A DNA stretch of 64,000 nt from Schistosoma mansoni (Eukaryota; Platyhelminthes; Trematoda; Strigeidida; Schistosomatidae), in contig NW_017386034.1 in assembly GCF_000237925.1 (NCBI RefSeq), positions 186,001 to 250,000 of the forward strand. Direction: 5' to 3'. The notes below the pieces were generated by a model. It was given only the letters and a program-made list of their open reading frames with translations, was not told where the DNA came from and did no database searches. A program made the position numbers and the translations under genes. This document shows, in pieces, positions 1 through 10,870 of this stretch. Positions within the stretch are counted from its first letter, which is position 1; each line of letters begins with the position of its first letter.

Positions 1-130
1 CATCAACTCTATGTCCAAGATTATCTCCGTAAAGGCTTGGGATAATTGTAACTTAAACTATACAGTTTTCAAGGGTTTATTCATTTAAGATCTTATAAAC
101 ATGAATCCAGATAAATAAATAAAAGTCCAT

Positions 131-403
131 GATTTACGCTACTTATATTGACAGACATAAGTAGCAGCAACCGAATGTGGAATGCCTGCCAGCAGAAGAC
201 TGAACTGAAGAGAATGAGAAGGGAGACAGAGAAAAATTGCAATGAAACAGAAGTGAGAGGATCATGAAGCATGTAAAGGACAACTGGAGAAAGATGTGCA
301 AATATTGTATTTAATGTATGCTTTTCATATTTTACCAAAACACTATTTAAGACTTGAACGGTAAATTGTTTTTAACTATCGGAGTTCTCGTTCACTACAA
401 GTC
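131..403 (+). repeat. Interspersed repeat, copy 1 (unnamed)
   Basis: This stretch resembles 6981-7290 in the same orientation. Shared landmarks are CTACTTATAT, then GGAATG followed by CTGCCAGCAGAAG or CTGGCAGCAGAAG, then GGGAGACAGA or CGGAGACAGA, and near the end GTTCTCGTTCACTA or GTTCTTGTTCACTA. The copies are clearly diverged, so both are old. No coding potential is convincing. I do not recognise the family. Confidence 0.5.
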
Positions 404-2096
404 TATTGGGAAATTATTATCATTGTAAAATTTTGTTTGAACAACTCTCGTTAATGCATAAAAATGGTTACAAAAGCATAACTAAACATACCATACTCTA
501 CTTAGTATTGTGCTACAAATTACAAATGCGTAAGCTTAATAGACAATATTTTCTCGTATTTATGAGTCACCTAAAAATTATCAATCCATTAACAAAAAAA
601 AAGTAAGCGTGCATCTCTAGGTCTTTTTCAAAACCTATCAGAGCATAAGTGTCGAACATTTTCGGGACCACAGTTTATCGGAAGGTGTAACTGAATGTTT
701 TGACTAATTTAATTTGCCGACACTGAACTATGGCTAATTATAATAGTCTGATTACAGTGAATTTTGAATGTTGAACAACTATTCTCCTGACTTACAGTCC
801 TGCCATTTTCGAACGACATAAGTTAATATTGTTGTTAATGTACTTCTTTCTGGATGCCATGTTGAGACATCCTAGATCGAAATATAAACTATAAAATCGA
901 AGGGATACTTTTTTAAAAATACTATGTAGTCGGCTTTCTAACAACTGTTTAAAGCTGAGTTACATTGAAAATTTGGTTATTTACTTATGCTCAAAAATAA
1001 TTACTTGACAATCATCAATATGTCTTGGCAGAATATGTTCAAGATAAAATGCTACTGGATTTCAAAAGTTTCATCAATTTAGCTACCAATTTTATTTCAC
1101 AGTAAGTCTTTTAAATCATACTATGGTAATTCTCATTACAATTTATATTGGTAAGGTTTATAGCGAATGTAAGTTAGTACAGAAAGAAATGTTGCAGTTA
1201 TTTCAACACTTCTTGCTGCATATTTTCTGATGAAAAGTTAGTGGTTAAGTGTAAACTCAAGTTAATACTGCTAACAGCTCAAGGTTCCAACATCCTGGAA
1301 TGTCAAGTATTTACCTTAAAAACCACGTCATGTATCACTTAGAACTAACGAACTCACGCAGATTGTTAGTCCTCTGTTGTAACCAAACCATATCAAATAT
1401 CCTATAACTAATACTGTATAATAGATACTGTTACTTAAATAAATTGTTTACTATGGATCATTTTACTATATCAACATAGAAGTCTATTTGTATTTTTCTT
1501 GAACGACAAAGAAGTTTAAATAGTCAATGTTTACCTGTTTGCCTTTGGTTGAAATTCATCTGGAATTAAAATGAAAAGTTTAATCAACTGCTAGGGATTA
1601 ATTTTAAATTATTGAGTTAATTAATAATACTAAGAGAAATGTTAAATCATATTTCACTTTTTCTCTCTTATGTCAAGATTTAGTCTTCTTTCAGTATTCC
1701 TATTCTAACAGATTAGTTCACAACTGATTAGAGTATACAGTCAAGAAAGTTTTTGTTTGAATTAGTCCCTATTAAAACTCATAACTTCATGATTAACTTC
1801 AATAGATTTTGATAGGAACATTCACAACACATAAGCTGGAATTTAAAATTACTAATTATAAAATTCGAATCCAATGGGTGGTAGTTCGTTTATCACAAAA
1901 TCTAAGGGTAAAGAGTATCATTGATGAAATGATTTACCGCATTTCATTAATGCTAACATGGCAATACTATAGCAACTCGCCTACAATCAATCTCGATTAT
2001 GGCTAAATTTTGTTGAGCCGTTTTATAAACTTACTTGACAGACAATATTATTCGAACAGTAACAAGTCACATATTTCTTTGCACTATTATGATCAC
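404..2096. other. AT-rich stretch without a recognisable gene
   Basis: Open frames here are short, low in complexity and resemble no family I know. I see no tRNA, no LINE domain and no splice-bounded coding block. Probably intergenic or deep intronic. Confidence 0.5.
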
Positions 2097-2411
2097 TGTC
2101 ATATCTGTATAATCGTGTACGCTTGATCACATGATAGATTGTGGCCAAAATGTTGATAGCATACATACCGCTCAATGATTCATTCCTTTCCCCATGTATA
2201 TATGTATGCCTGGCCTAGCTGCACCTTGGTTCTATTTGACTTTAAATTCGCCTCTGCATTTGCTCGCATACACACATTCTTCTCTCTGCTTCAAATTCAC
2301 TCGATGTGCTTATAGCTTTATCATCCATGCTGTCCACTAATAAACTGTAGTCGCCGCTTCTTATTGCCTTTTGATTTCAAACACCGTGGGATAAACATAA
2401 TAACGGTTACA
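2097..2411 (+). repeat. LTR-like repeat, possible solo LTR
   Basis: The block starts TGTCATATCTG and ends ATAACGGTTACA, so it has TG...CA ends. It contains AATAAA about 70 bases before its end. The last 80 bases and the roughly 40 bases beyond it (to GCCACTAC) match, with divergence, the minus strand at about 2885-3000. I see no clear target-site duplication and no flanking gag or pol. It is best read as an old, broken LTR-retroelement trace; family not assigned. Confidence 0.35.
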
Positions 2412-2884
2412 GAAGTCATTGATTGACGAAGCTAAGCCACTACATTATTAATAACAAAATATAGTTTATTTTTCACTGCTTGTGATATATAGTTTTTCTG
2501 TAGGTATTTGCTTTATCTATATTCAAATATAGTTTAAAAGGACCCCAGTTCTACTTTGTCAGTCTTTTATTTATTACCAATCTTGCTTAGGCGAGGTAAT
2601 ATGCATCTTGACAACGTATTTAAGAGGGCGAATCACTACAGTTCACACTTTACTTCATTCTGAAGCTTCTTTCAATCGTATTATATAAGAGAGACGGGAA
2701 ATTATTCATATTATTAATCTTTTGAAAATGAAGATAATTTCCCCTAAGACTCACTACCTAATATCAACTACAAACTACATATAGACAATTAAGAAAACAC
2801 AAGCAAACTTTCGAGAGCTTAATCCTCTAACATTTAAAATTAGCTTGGTAAAGTCATGTGTAGTATTTTCCTTTGATCTTGTAG

Positions 2885-3230
2885 TGGCGTGCTTCGTTAA
2901 TCGATCGTCTCGATAACCGTTATTATATCAATCTGAACGGTGTATAATATCAGAAGACAAAGGGAAGCGGCAACTACATTTTATTTGACAAATAACATAA
3001 GCTAGAAGGCAGTGAGCACATGAGCAAATGTTAGCGAGCGAAGTAAAAATGACATGCATGGGAGATGGCTGGTAAGCCAACTCGAAAGCGAAGCGAAAGA
3101 CAATGCGTATTGGAGATGGCGGGGAAGCCAACTCGCTATGAGCAAGCATTACTCAACATTTATAGTCAGATGAAAATGAATGACAGACATATGATGAATA
3201 GGATACGAGGGGTACACATATACGCTCATA
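2885..3230 (-). repeat. LTR-like repeat, inverted relative of the 2.1 kb copy
   Basis: On the minus strand, the segment from about 3000 down to 2885 carries the same series of words as 2340-2450: GT-GCCGCTTC, ACACCGT, ATAATAACGGTTA, ACGAAGC, GCCACTAC. The part nearer 3230 does not obviously match the first copy. It contains its own short direct repeat (GGAGATGGC-GG-AAGCCAACTCG, near 3060 and 3112). It is old and broken and holds no coding domain. Confidence 0.35.
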
Positions 3231-3937
3231 TAAAAATATAGTCAAGGTTAATAAGCGAATAATTAACAAGATCAAAATATGACTCATAATGGATGGGTGA
3301 ATTAGCTTGGCCAGTAGCTAGAATAAAGTATATGGGCTTAACATATAGACCGATACTACAATCTCAAATTTCTTCAATATGTTTCTAATCACAATTGATT
3401 AATACACATTTACAATTGTTCAATTCGTTTAATAATAATAATACTTAAGATGCTTATTTAATATTATGCACAAACATTTGCTTGTTTATGAACTTAGCTA
3501 AGTTATGTATTCAAGTGTCTAATTATAACCGACACGTGAAATTTTCTTCATATTGATTGATTTATAGTTAGATAGTGCTGTAAAGCTTTAAAATTGGATT
3601 TTATGGGAAAGATTTCTTTAACTGAATGACTTGTTGCGTTTTTTAATGCGTATATTGAATTTAATATATTAGTATTATCCGAAAAATTTATAAGTGAAAT
3701 AAAGTAGCAATGAACTTGATTTTGAGTTAAATGACACACTTCTACTTAGTAGCAAATATCTTCTAGAATAAAAAAAGGTTACTTCAAAATGTAAAATAAT
3801 AAATAAAAACTGGGATAAAACTTTGGCTCTATAGTATTGTTATCATATATTTCTCTATCAAAATTTACTAATGATCCTTTTTGGATTTCATGCTTCACGA
3901 GTAAACTCTTGAAAATAGAGATATTTAAGTTATTAAA
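3231..3937. other. Gene-free AT-rich spacer
   Basis: I find only short spurious frames and no recognisable repeat or RNA gene between the LTR-like repeat and the SM-alpha element. Confidence 0.5.
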
Positions 3938-4330
3938 ATCAAATGAAGCTATACCAACATGGAAAACCTGGAAGCACTGGATGGCCGTTTCGTCCTATTC
4001 TGGGACTCCTCAGCGGTGCGCATCCACGATCTCTCCTCAAAGGATATGAACCCAGGACTTATCGGTCTCGTGAGCGAGTGCTTCACCACTAGACCACTGA
4101 GCCAGCATCCAATGGTGTTTATGTCTAACTGCAACCAATCCACAAAATTGAGCGACACATCCACCATTGTCTTCAGTGAAATACTATCTCACAACAGACA
4201 TGGTTGAACTCCACTGGTCACTGCTTCCCACTAGAACTCCAGGAAACACCTCTTGAAGCCAGTCACTAGTGAGCATATGTTTTACATGGTGGTCTAGCTT
4301 CAACTGATTCATAATCCCAACTATTAAAAT
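3938..4330 (-). mobile_element. SM-alpha type SINE with hammerhead ribozyme, near full length
   Basis: Read on the minus strand, the element has a head (TAGTGACTGGCTTCAAGAGG), a tRNA-like pol III promoter with A box TGGCTCAGTGGTC and B box GGGTTCATATCC, then a hammerhead at 4020-3975. The hammerhead core is CTGAGGA, stem II is GTCC with GGAC closing CAGAATA, followed by GAAAC, a short palindrome-like stem III, and the cleavage triplet ATC before CAGTGC. It ends in CATGTTGGTATAGCTTCA. The two ends are imperfect inverted repeats of about 26 bp. SM-alpha elements of schistosomes are known to encode active hammerheads. Whether this copy cleaves is untested, but its core residues are intact. Confidence 0.85.
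3975..4020 (-). ncRNA. Hammerhead ribozyme core of the 4 kb SM-alpha copy
   Basis: CUGAGGA fits the CUGANGA consensus. Stem II is 4 bp (GUCC/GGAC) with loop CAGAAUA, GAAAC follows, then AUC as a permitted NUH cleavage triplet. Stem I can form between GCAC (5' side) and GUGC (3' side). Confidence 0.75.
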
Positions 4331-5496
4331 TACTATAATATCCTCAAAACCTCTTCTGTTATTAAAATCACTTTCTAATTCCTGTCATTACATCGTTTGC
4401 TAATATCTTAAATAAGAAACGTATCCATGTGATTAGCAATACAAATGAGAACTTCAGTACATAAGCTTAGCTGGTTCTTACTAAAATAACATTTATACAT
4501 AAAATTATCAGAAATGTGATTTTTCAAGAATAGAATTTATTATTCAAAACGACATTTACACTTCCTTCAATAAGGAGATCAAAAGAAATAGGAACAGACT
4601 TACTTACCGTTATGATATTTACTTTCTTGAACTGTCCAATAAATGACAATAATTCAAACTTGTTAAATTACTATAGAATCTTTAGTATTCTAGAGAAATA
4701 ATTTTTGTCACCTTTCATATTCATTCCAATATATGTACATTACAAATAAGGTGCCATAACAGTTTGTTATGACACCGAATAAAACCTATCACATCAGCTT
4801 ATGATTAACACATTTCATTTGTAAGTACTATTTATCATGGATAATTTAGAATCTCATCAGCTTATCAGTACTTTACTTATGTTTTAGTCACTGAAAGTAA
4901 ATAAAATTTCGAGAACATTACATTTTTAAACTTTGATTAGTAATGAGAAATAGTCAGCTGTATAGATACTATAAAATTTATCCCCATTATTATGAGAATG
5001 GAAAAAGTATTTATTTATACAAAGTTGACTATCAAAAAAGATGATCAACTCAATTTTTAAGACGTGTCAAAGTGAAATAATAAATCAGTCAGATGATAAA
5101 TTTTATTTCAAATGCTTATAGAATTCATGATGCTTTTATTTCATAATATTTCTTCAGAAATGAAACTTGTTGCGATACTACACTAGATCTATAAACATTT
5201 CATAACTATTAAAGCTATGTAACAGAAGTTGCAATATATTAATTACCAAGTTACGGATGACCAATTTTTAAATTTAAAAAAAAGGTTAAAAACTTAGTGT
5301 CACTCACTGTTACTAAACATGGCTAATTAAATTTTGAAATGAACTTTGATATTTTATGAAATAAAAACAATCACAAAGCATCATATATTGTTAAAGTTTG
5401 ATCAGTTTTAATGACTCAAATATTAGTTTTAAATGTTACACATTTGAAAATGAACACTTATGCTAATCCAGGATTCCAACTAATATTTTGTATGCA
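4331..5496. other. Gene-free AT-rich spacer
   Basis: No domain, RNA gene or repeat family recognised here. Confidence 0.5.
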
Positions 5497-5613
5497 AAGA
5501 TGGATAGTGGCTAGCAGCGGAATCCAGGACGCGCATTTCGTCCTATTTGGAACTTGTCAGGTGGATGTGCCTGCATCTCAGAGTTGATGTTCACTCTGGG
5601 ACTCAAACCCAGC
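5497..5613 (-). repeat. SM-alpha hammerhead fragment, left arm of an inverted pair
   Basis: The minus strand reads ATCCACCTGACAAGTTCCAA, then ATAGGACGAAATGCGC, then GTCCTGGATTCC. This is the other SM-alpha ribozyme subtype, but with CTGACAA in place of CTGATGA and GAAAT in place of GAAAC, so it is probably inactive. It runs into the N gap and is mirrored on the far side. Confidence 0.75.
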
Positions 5614-5813
5614 NNNNNNNNNNNNNNNNNNNNNNNNNNNNNNNNNNNNNNNNNNNNNNNNNNNNNNNNNNNNNNNNNNNNNNNNNNNNNNNNNNNNNNN
5701 NNNNNNNNNNNNNNNNNNNNNNNNNNNNNNNNNNNNNNNNNNNNNNNNNNNNNNNNNNNNNNNNNNNNNNNNNNNNNNNNNNNNNNNNNNNNNNNNNNNN
5801 NNNNNNNNNNNNN
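5614..5813. other. Assembly gap (200 N)
   Basis: Exactly 200 undetermined bases lie between two inverted copies of the same repeat. A round-number gap suggests scaffolding rather than a measured length. Confidence 0.99.
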
Positions 5814-5895
5814 ATCCACCTGACAAGTTCCAAATAGGACGAAGTGCGCGTCCTGGATTCCACTGCTAGCCACTATCCATCTTTGCTTATAATGC
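5814..5895 (+). repeat. SM-alpha hammerhead fragment, right arm of an inverted pair
   Basis: The plus strand reads ATCCACCTGACAAGTTCCAA and continues to CACTATCCATCTTTGC. It matches the minus strand of 5497-5575 over about 75 bases with two mismatches by eye. It shares the CTGACAA core change with the left arm, so the two arms come from one recent source or from one duplicated copy. Confidence 0.75.
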
Positions 5896-6980
5896 TTGTG
5901 AATTAAGGTTATATCGAGGCAATACACACAGTATGCACATATGCCAATTAGAGACTGACCAGTTGCAGTTCTTAACATCAGTGGGAAGATTCAAACAAAC
6001 CATACTAAGTGAATTTAATATTCTGTACATTTTATTTTGAATAGGAATACATATACAAATCCTTATATCACAAAATTCATCATTTTTGTTTGCGACTTTT
6101 CACTGGATAAATAATTTAACTATTCACTTAAGCAAAATAAAACATTTGATATGAAGTATTAAATGTTATTAGAACGTTTTGATGTAACAATTGCTATAAA
6201 ATAAGATGCAATAATTCGTGTCAAATAAAATTCAATGTTTCTTCTTAAGATTCTCAGAACAATTGATATGGGGATTTTAATCCTAATTCAAGAAAGTTCA
6301 TTATGTACTTTAAATAATGATCGTAATACTTGAAATTCACAGTCGAAATATCTAGAACTGATATTAATACCAGAAAATTATCACGAATTGCTTTTCGTTA
6401 GTGTACTTTTAGTCCAGGGACAAAAACATATAAGGCACAAGAAAATAAAAGAGAACATAGGGAACTTCAACTGTTGACTGTCTACAAATATTTGATCAGC
6501 ATCTTGGGATCGCTGATCAAAAATAAACCTATTAACCAGAGTCCTGAGTTGTCGGTTAGTTATTGAACTGCGAACATATTTTCCTTACCATTTCTTCCAT
6601 GTAAATGATTCGTTCATATGTACGTTTGTAGATTTATACGTTGTATTCAAGTAACTACATCTTGTTGAACCTTATATGCTATCAATTTATGGTTAACTTA
6701 TTAGCCTCCAAAATATATAAAACGAAAATTATTATGGTTATAAGCTCACTTTTCAGTTTTTTGTCTTTTTATATCAAGAAATGAAAACATAAATCGATAA
6801 ATTCCTTGAATATCAATTCAACCTTATATATTTCAAAAATTGTCAAAATAATCATCTTAAACTACTGCATAACCCTACTAGTCTGGTTCAACTTTTTCTC
6901 AGTTATAAGATGATAAGTAGAATTTTAATTTCTACCATCAGACCATGTTTTATCATAATACGAAGCTACGATAGTCATTC
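5896..6980. other. Gene-free AT-rich spacer
   Basis: No gene or repeat family recognised. Confidence 0.5.
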
Positions 6981-7290
6981 TGTGATGTGTGCTACTTATA
7001 TCTATTTAAGTAGTATTTGCCGTGAGTCAGGAATGGAATGTCTGGCAGCAGAAGGTCGAGGAGGAAAGAACGGAGACAGAAAGCGATTGGTATGAAAATG
7101 AAGAAACAGTGAAGTCTGAGGTGATCGATTGACGTTAGGAAAGGAACAGTTAGGTTTGAAACAATTGACTGATATTTTGCAAATTAAACGTTTGCTGTTT
7201 GGTTCTCAGATTTTATGAAAACGTTCGGTAATTTTGTACTTTAATATATTTGATTGTCCCCTCTAATGTTCTTGTTCACTATAAAATTCT
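6981..7290 (+). repeat. Interspersed repeat, copy 2 (unnamed)
   Basis: Diverged partner of 131-403, same orientation. It is purine-rich around GGCAGCAGAAGGTCGAGGAGG. No coding domain is visible. Finding further copies would be needed to define its ends. Confidence 0.5.
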
Positions 7291-8739
7291 GTTTTCGTAA
7301 GAGGGTGGGGGATAATTACTTTCTATTCATACAGAAAATGTCGCTGTCGTTAATACAAATTGACGGGTCATAAAGAAGAAAATAGTTAAAATTTTCAACT
7401 GAATACATTTAGATTAAAATTCAGGCCTAGTACTGAAATGTTTAGGCGTTCTCTGAGTTCGTCAATAATAATTCAGCCTATATTCAAGGGTGAAAGGAAT
7501 TTCGTAATAATATTATCATTCGATTTGCTTGCAAATAGATTTAGCACCAAATGTCACCAATAAGTGAAATAATCTTTGGCGACCACTCGATAAACTGCAT
7601 TAAAAAGACTATTTTTCTGAAGGTCATCTTCAGTTAACGAACAACAATACAGTTGTGCGCTTCTTCATGGAACTGCTTTTTCTAGTACATTTTTTCTTCA
7701 ATCATTAATCTGGGGTATTGGGAGTTTGATTATCTTCTACTGAATTACACACCACTGATCCACTGCTTGTAATCCGAACAACACTCTATTTTTCTGAAGA
7801 TCATTCTGACAAATTCCTCAAACAATAAAACTTGGGTTAATTAACAAATTATTTTTCTTTACAGAAAGTTGATGTAGGACTAAAAAGCAGCCATAAACAA
7901 AATATCCTGACTCCAGTTACTTACATAAACTGAGAAACTTTCCATTTCTGGTTAATGAAATGATAATTGCGCATCTTATTTTTTGAGTCAGACTCGGTTT
8001 TAAATAGCATTATTACCCACTTTACTTTCTTGTCTGACTTGTTTATACGTCAAAATTGTGGCTTTTAATTTGCAAAACTGGATCTTGTTGATATAGCTGA
8101 ACTGAATATACAAAAGTCAGCATTTCATAGCTGTAATCAAAGCACCCGTTGTCTGTGTTGCACATTGACTTTGTACGCTCGACCAACTTTAGACTATTCA
8201 CTATAAACAAGTAACATTAGCCTTTACTTATAAATAAAGCAAAATATAACTGCAGAGTTGTTTATTTACAGCAAGAGTGACGAGATTGAATCGTTACAAT
8301 CTTAACACATAAATAATGGTGAAGACCGACAGAACTATAATATAATGAAATAATTTAACTTACCTCTTTCATTCACGTCTAAATTGCGCCAATATGTTTA
8401 TAATATAAATTTTATTTTCGGAAAATTCTGTGTGTAATGTATAGAAATTGTATGCTTTACCATTTTAATTTCAGGAACTCAACGAATCCTTTAGAATTAG
8501 TTGATAACTGTACCCCAATAAACAAAGAAGCTATTCGAAAACCAAGAAAATAACTGTGTTTGTAGGATTCATTTTGCATGGCATTTTTCCCAATGTCTAC
8601 GTGTTTGTGAAATTCCCTTCACCTTTACCTCTTGTGTAGGTATAAACATCTATTTCACTTAAAGGTAACGTTATCATTCTAGATGCCTTCATTTGGGTAT
8701 TTAGTGTTTTTCTGGCTCTAGAGTAAAGTATCATCATAG
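7291..8739. other. Gene-free spacer
   Basis: No domain, RNA or known repeat seen. Confidence 0.5.
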
Positions 8740-9100
8740 ATTTTAATCACAGTATCGGTCTTCTCAATTTGTCACATCATTCGTTTGGTCTCTGCAGGCT
8801 GTGTTTTGTACTCGCGATAGGGTTCCCAAACTGTTGGCGTCTATCGCACGGCAGTGTGCAGTAGCTTTCAAGTCTTTTATAATAATGACTCCTAGGTCAC
8901 TATGTATCTGGACAACAGGTAGATCAATGATATTCACCGTATAGGTATCTGTAACTTGGTGACCAATGTGCATCATGATACACTCGGAAGCGTTTACTTG
9001 CAACTTTGGAATTCTAGATCATTTAGATAATTTCTCCAGGTTATTTTGAAGCTATGAACTATCGCCTTTTTGTCACTCTCCATATCGAATAACTCAGAGG
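8740..9100 (-). pseudogene. CR1-like LINE reverse transcriptase fragment
   Basis: The minus strand encodes a peptide with NASECIMMHIG, VTDTYTVN and then LPVVQIHSDLGVII-KDLK. This is the segment that follows the FADD motif in CR1-like LINE reverse transcriptases, where the thumb begins. Just upstream (minus strand, about 9070-9010) a degraded LEKL-like helix continues the similarity. Only about 120 codons survive, with no FADD box, 3' tail or ORF1, so this is a short, internally truncated relic. Confidence 0.6.
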
Positions 9101-9983
9101 GTTGAATAGCTTAGTGATCATATCATTTTTGGTATCTTGTGTAATTCATATTCGCAATACTGGTGATCAGAACCACATCCAACTTAACGATCTTGTTTGA
9201 TTGTATTTGTGGGAAAGGATGATAATCTTACGCTTCCTCAGAGGCTATACAGGATCCGAATTGTAACAGTTTGGACGCGACATTAATCATAAAATAATGT
9301 TGTCTATTCCCTTTAGAACAATTTATCATTTAAACATAAAGTACATGATTGATAATTACTAAGAGCTCACCTGATAATTCTTTCTCTGTTTGTTTAAACA
9401 AAAAATCAGATTTCAGAAAAAACTTTTAACATAAACTAATTTTTTTAAATAGCTTTCTTTTATGAAAAGCTGAATTGTTAGACAAATTCCAATGTAAAGG
9501 GATTATTATTACGATATACTCTTATAACCATCAAATATATCATAAATTTACAAAACTCTCTAGACAATGAGACGTGATTTATTTCTCAGTAAAATTCTCG
9601 GTACTGTTTCGAAATATTTTGCAAATGGGAATCACATCCAAAAAGAATGCTGTTAATGTAGCTTAAACAAGACTGTTTGTTAAGTATCGGATCATAGTAG
9701 GGATCAAATGTAAAATAATTTGTGTTATCACTTTATTCATCGTTATGTTTAAGCATGATTATTAGAGATATTTCAACTTTGCACAATGAGTCTACATCGT
9801 TCGTTGATTCAATAGATTTGATGAAGTAGTAATTAGCAGATTATATACTCATTATTCTACCTGGAACATATATTTTCGAAAATTATCGAAATATTTTATT
9901 TTAGAGATTATTTCGTTCATAAAGTGTTGAATAGTAAATTAATAGAAACACTCTTGTATTTGCATAGTTGAAAGCATGAATCA
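9101..9983. other. Gene-free AT-rich spacer
   Basis: Nothing recognised. Confidence 0.5.
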
Positions 9984-10175
9984 TTTGAAGCTAGACCACC
10001 ATGGAAAACCTAGAAGCACTGGACGGCCGTTTCGTCCTATTGTGGGACTCCTCAACAGTGCGCATCCACGATCCTGCCTCGCGAGATCCGAACCCAGGAC
10101 CTATCAGAGCACCAGAGCACTTAACCTCTAGACTACTGAGCCGGCATCCGATAGTGGTAAAGTCTAACTTCAACC
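9984..10175 (-). mobile_element. SM-alpha type SINE, 5' truncated
   Basis: On the minus strand: A-box region CCGGCTCAGTAGTCTAGAGG, B box GGGTTCGGATCTC, then TTGAGGAGTCCCACAATAGG and ACGAAACGGCC, and the end motif CATGGTGGTCTAGCTTCAA. The hammerhead core has T in place of the first C of CTGANGA, which is expected to cripple cleavage. The triplet GTC and stem I are kept. The head region present in the 4 kb copy is missing. Confidence 0.8.
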
Positions 10176-10609
10176 ATCATCACTGCTATTTGAGTGAGTC
10201 TGAATTGGTGGCTGTTCAAATCAAGACTATAAATATTTAGGCAAGATATTAAGTCAGAAATGGTCAGTTTTTATCCTAATTGATATTTATATTATCTTTA
10301 AACCGTCACATTTGTTCATCTAAACTTTATTAACTGTTAAAATAGCATGATAATTTCTTTAAGTTAAATGTAAATTAATGCAATTTAGTAGTAAAAAGAG
10401 CTTACTGTAAACTATCAGAACAGAAATATAGCGGATAGTGGAGATATATTTTGAAATAAATTGTAAAATAGATAGATTTACGTACTAAAATAAGCACAGG
10501 CCGATTCTAGACAGGGTTTGAGCTCCCTTTTTTGCCCAGAAGTCAAATATACATAGAGAATTCTTCATTTTTATAATGAAAATGGGTAATATGACATAAA
10601 TTTGACATA

Positions 10610-10870
10610 AATAATTCTAGTGAATCCAATGACATTATCACTACTATTCACATGGAAGAAGATGAATTAATAGCAAGTTCTAATATTTCCTCCTTGTTCA
10701 CTAGTGTTCCTTTTAGGAAGGCTTTAGATACTGTGTATATTCTCTTAGTTTCTGACACTGAGCTAAAAAAACGATGTTCATTTGATCCTTGGACCAGATT
10801 GCTGAGCAAAACGTTGAACATACTTAAAATTCAATCTCTAAGGTTTTACAAATATATTCTTGCTTCTTAA
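10610..10870 (+). pseudogene. Penelope-like element reverse transcriptase fragment
   Basis: The plus strand encodes EEDELIASSNISSLFTSVPF, then RKALDTVY and a PWTRLLSKTLN-like helix. This matches the part of Penelope-like reverse transcriptases where a strand ending SLFT(S/N)VP is followed by an ALD helix. The catalytic YADD segment is absent and the frame closes after about 70 codons. Penelope-like elements normally place a GIY-YIG domain after the RT; a matching domain lies 6 kb downstream on the same strand. Confidence 0.5.

Noticed and set aside
3949-4207. Open frames of 70-82 codons on both strands
   Set aside because: They are shadows of the SM-alpha repeat; the similar peptide at 9991-10240 arises from another copy of that non-coding repeat.
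5511-5978. Apparent open frames running through the N gap
   Set aside because: They exist only because N codons are not read as stops.
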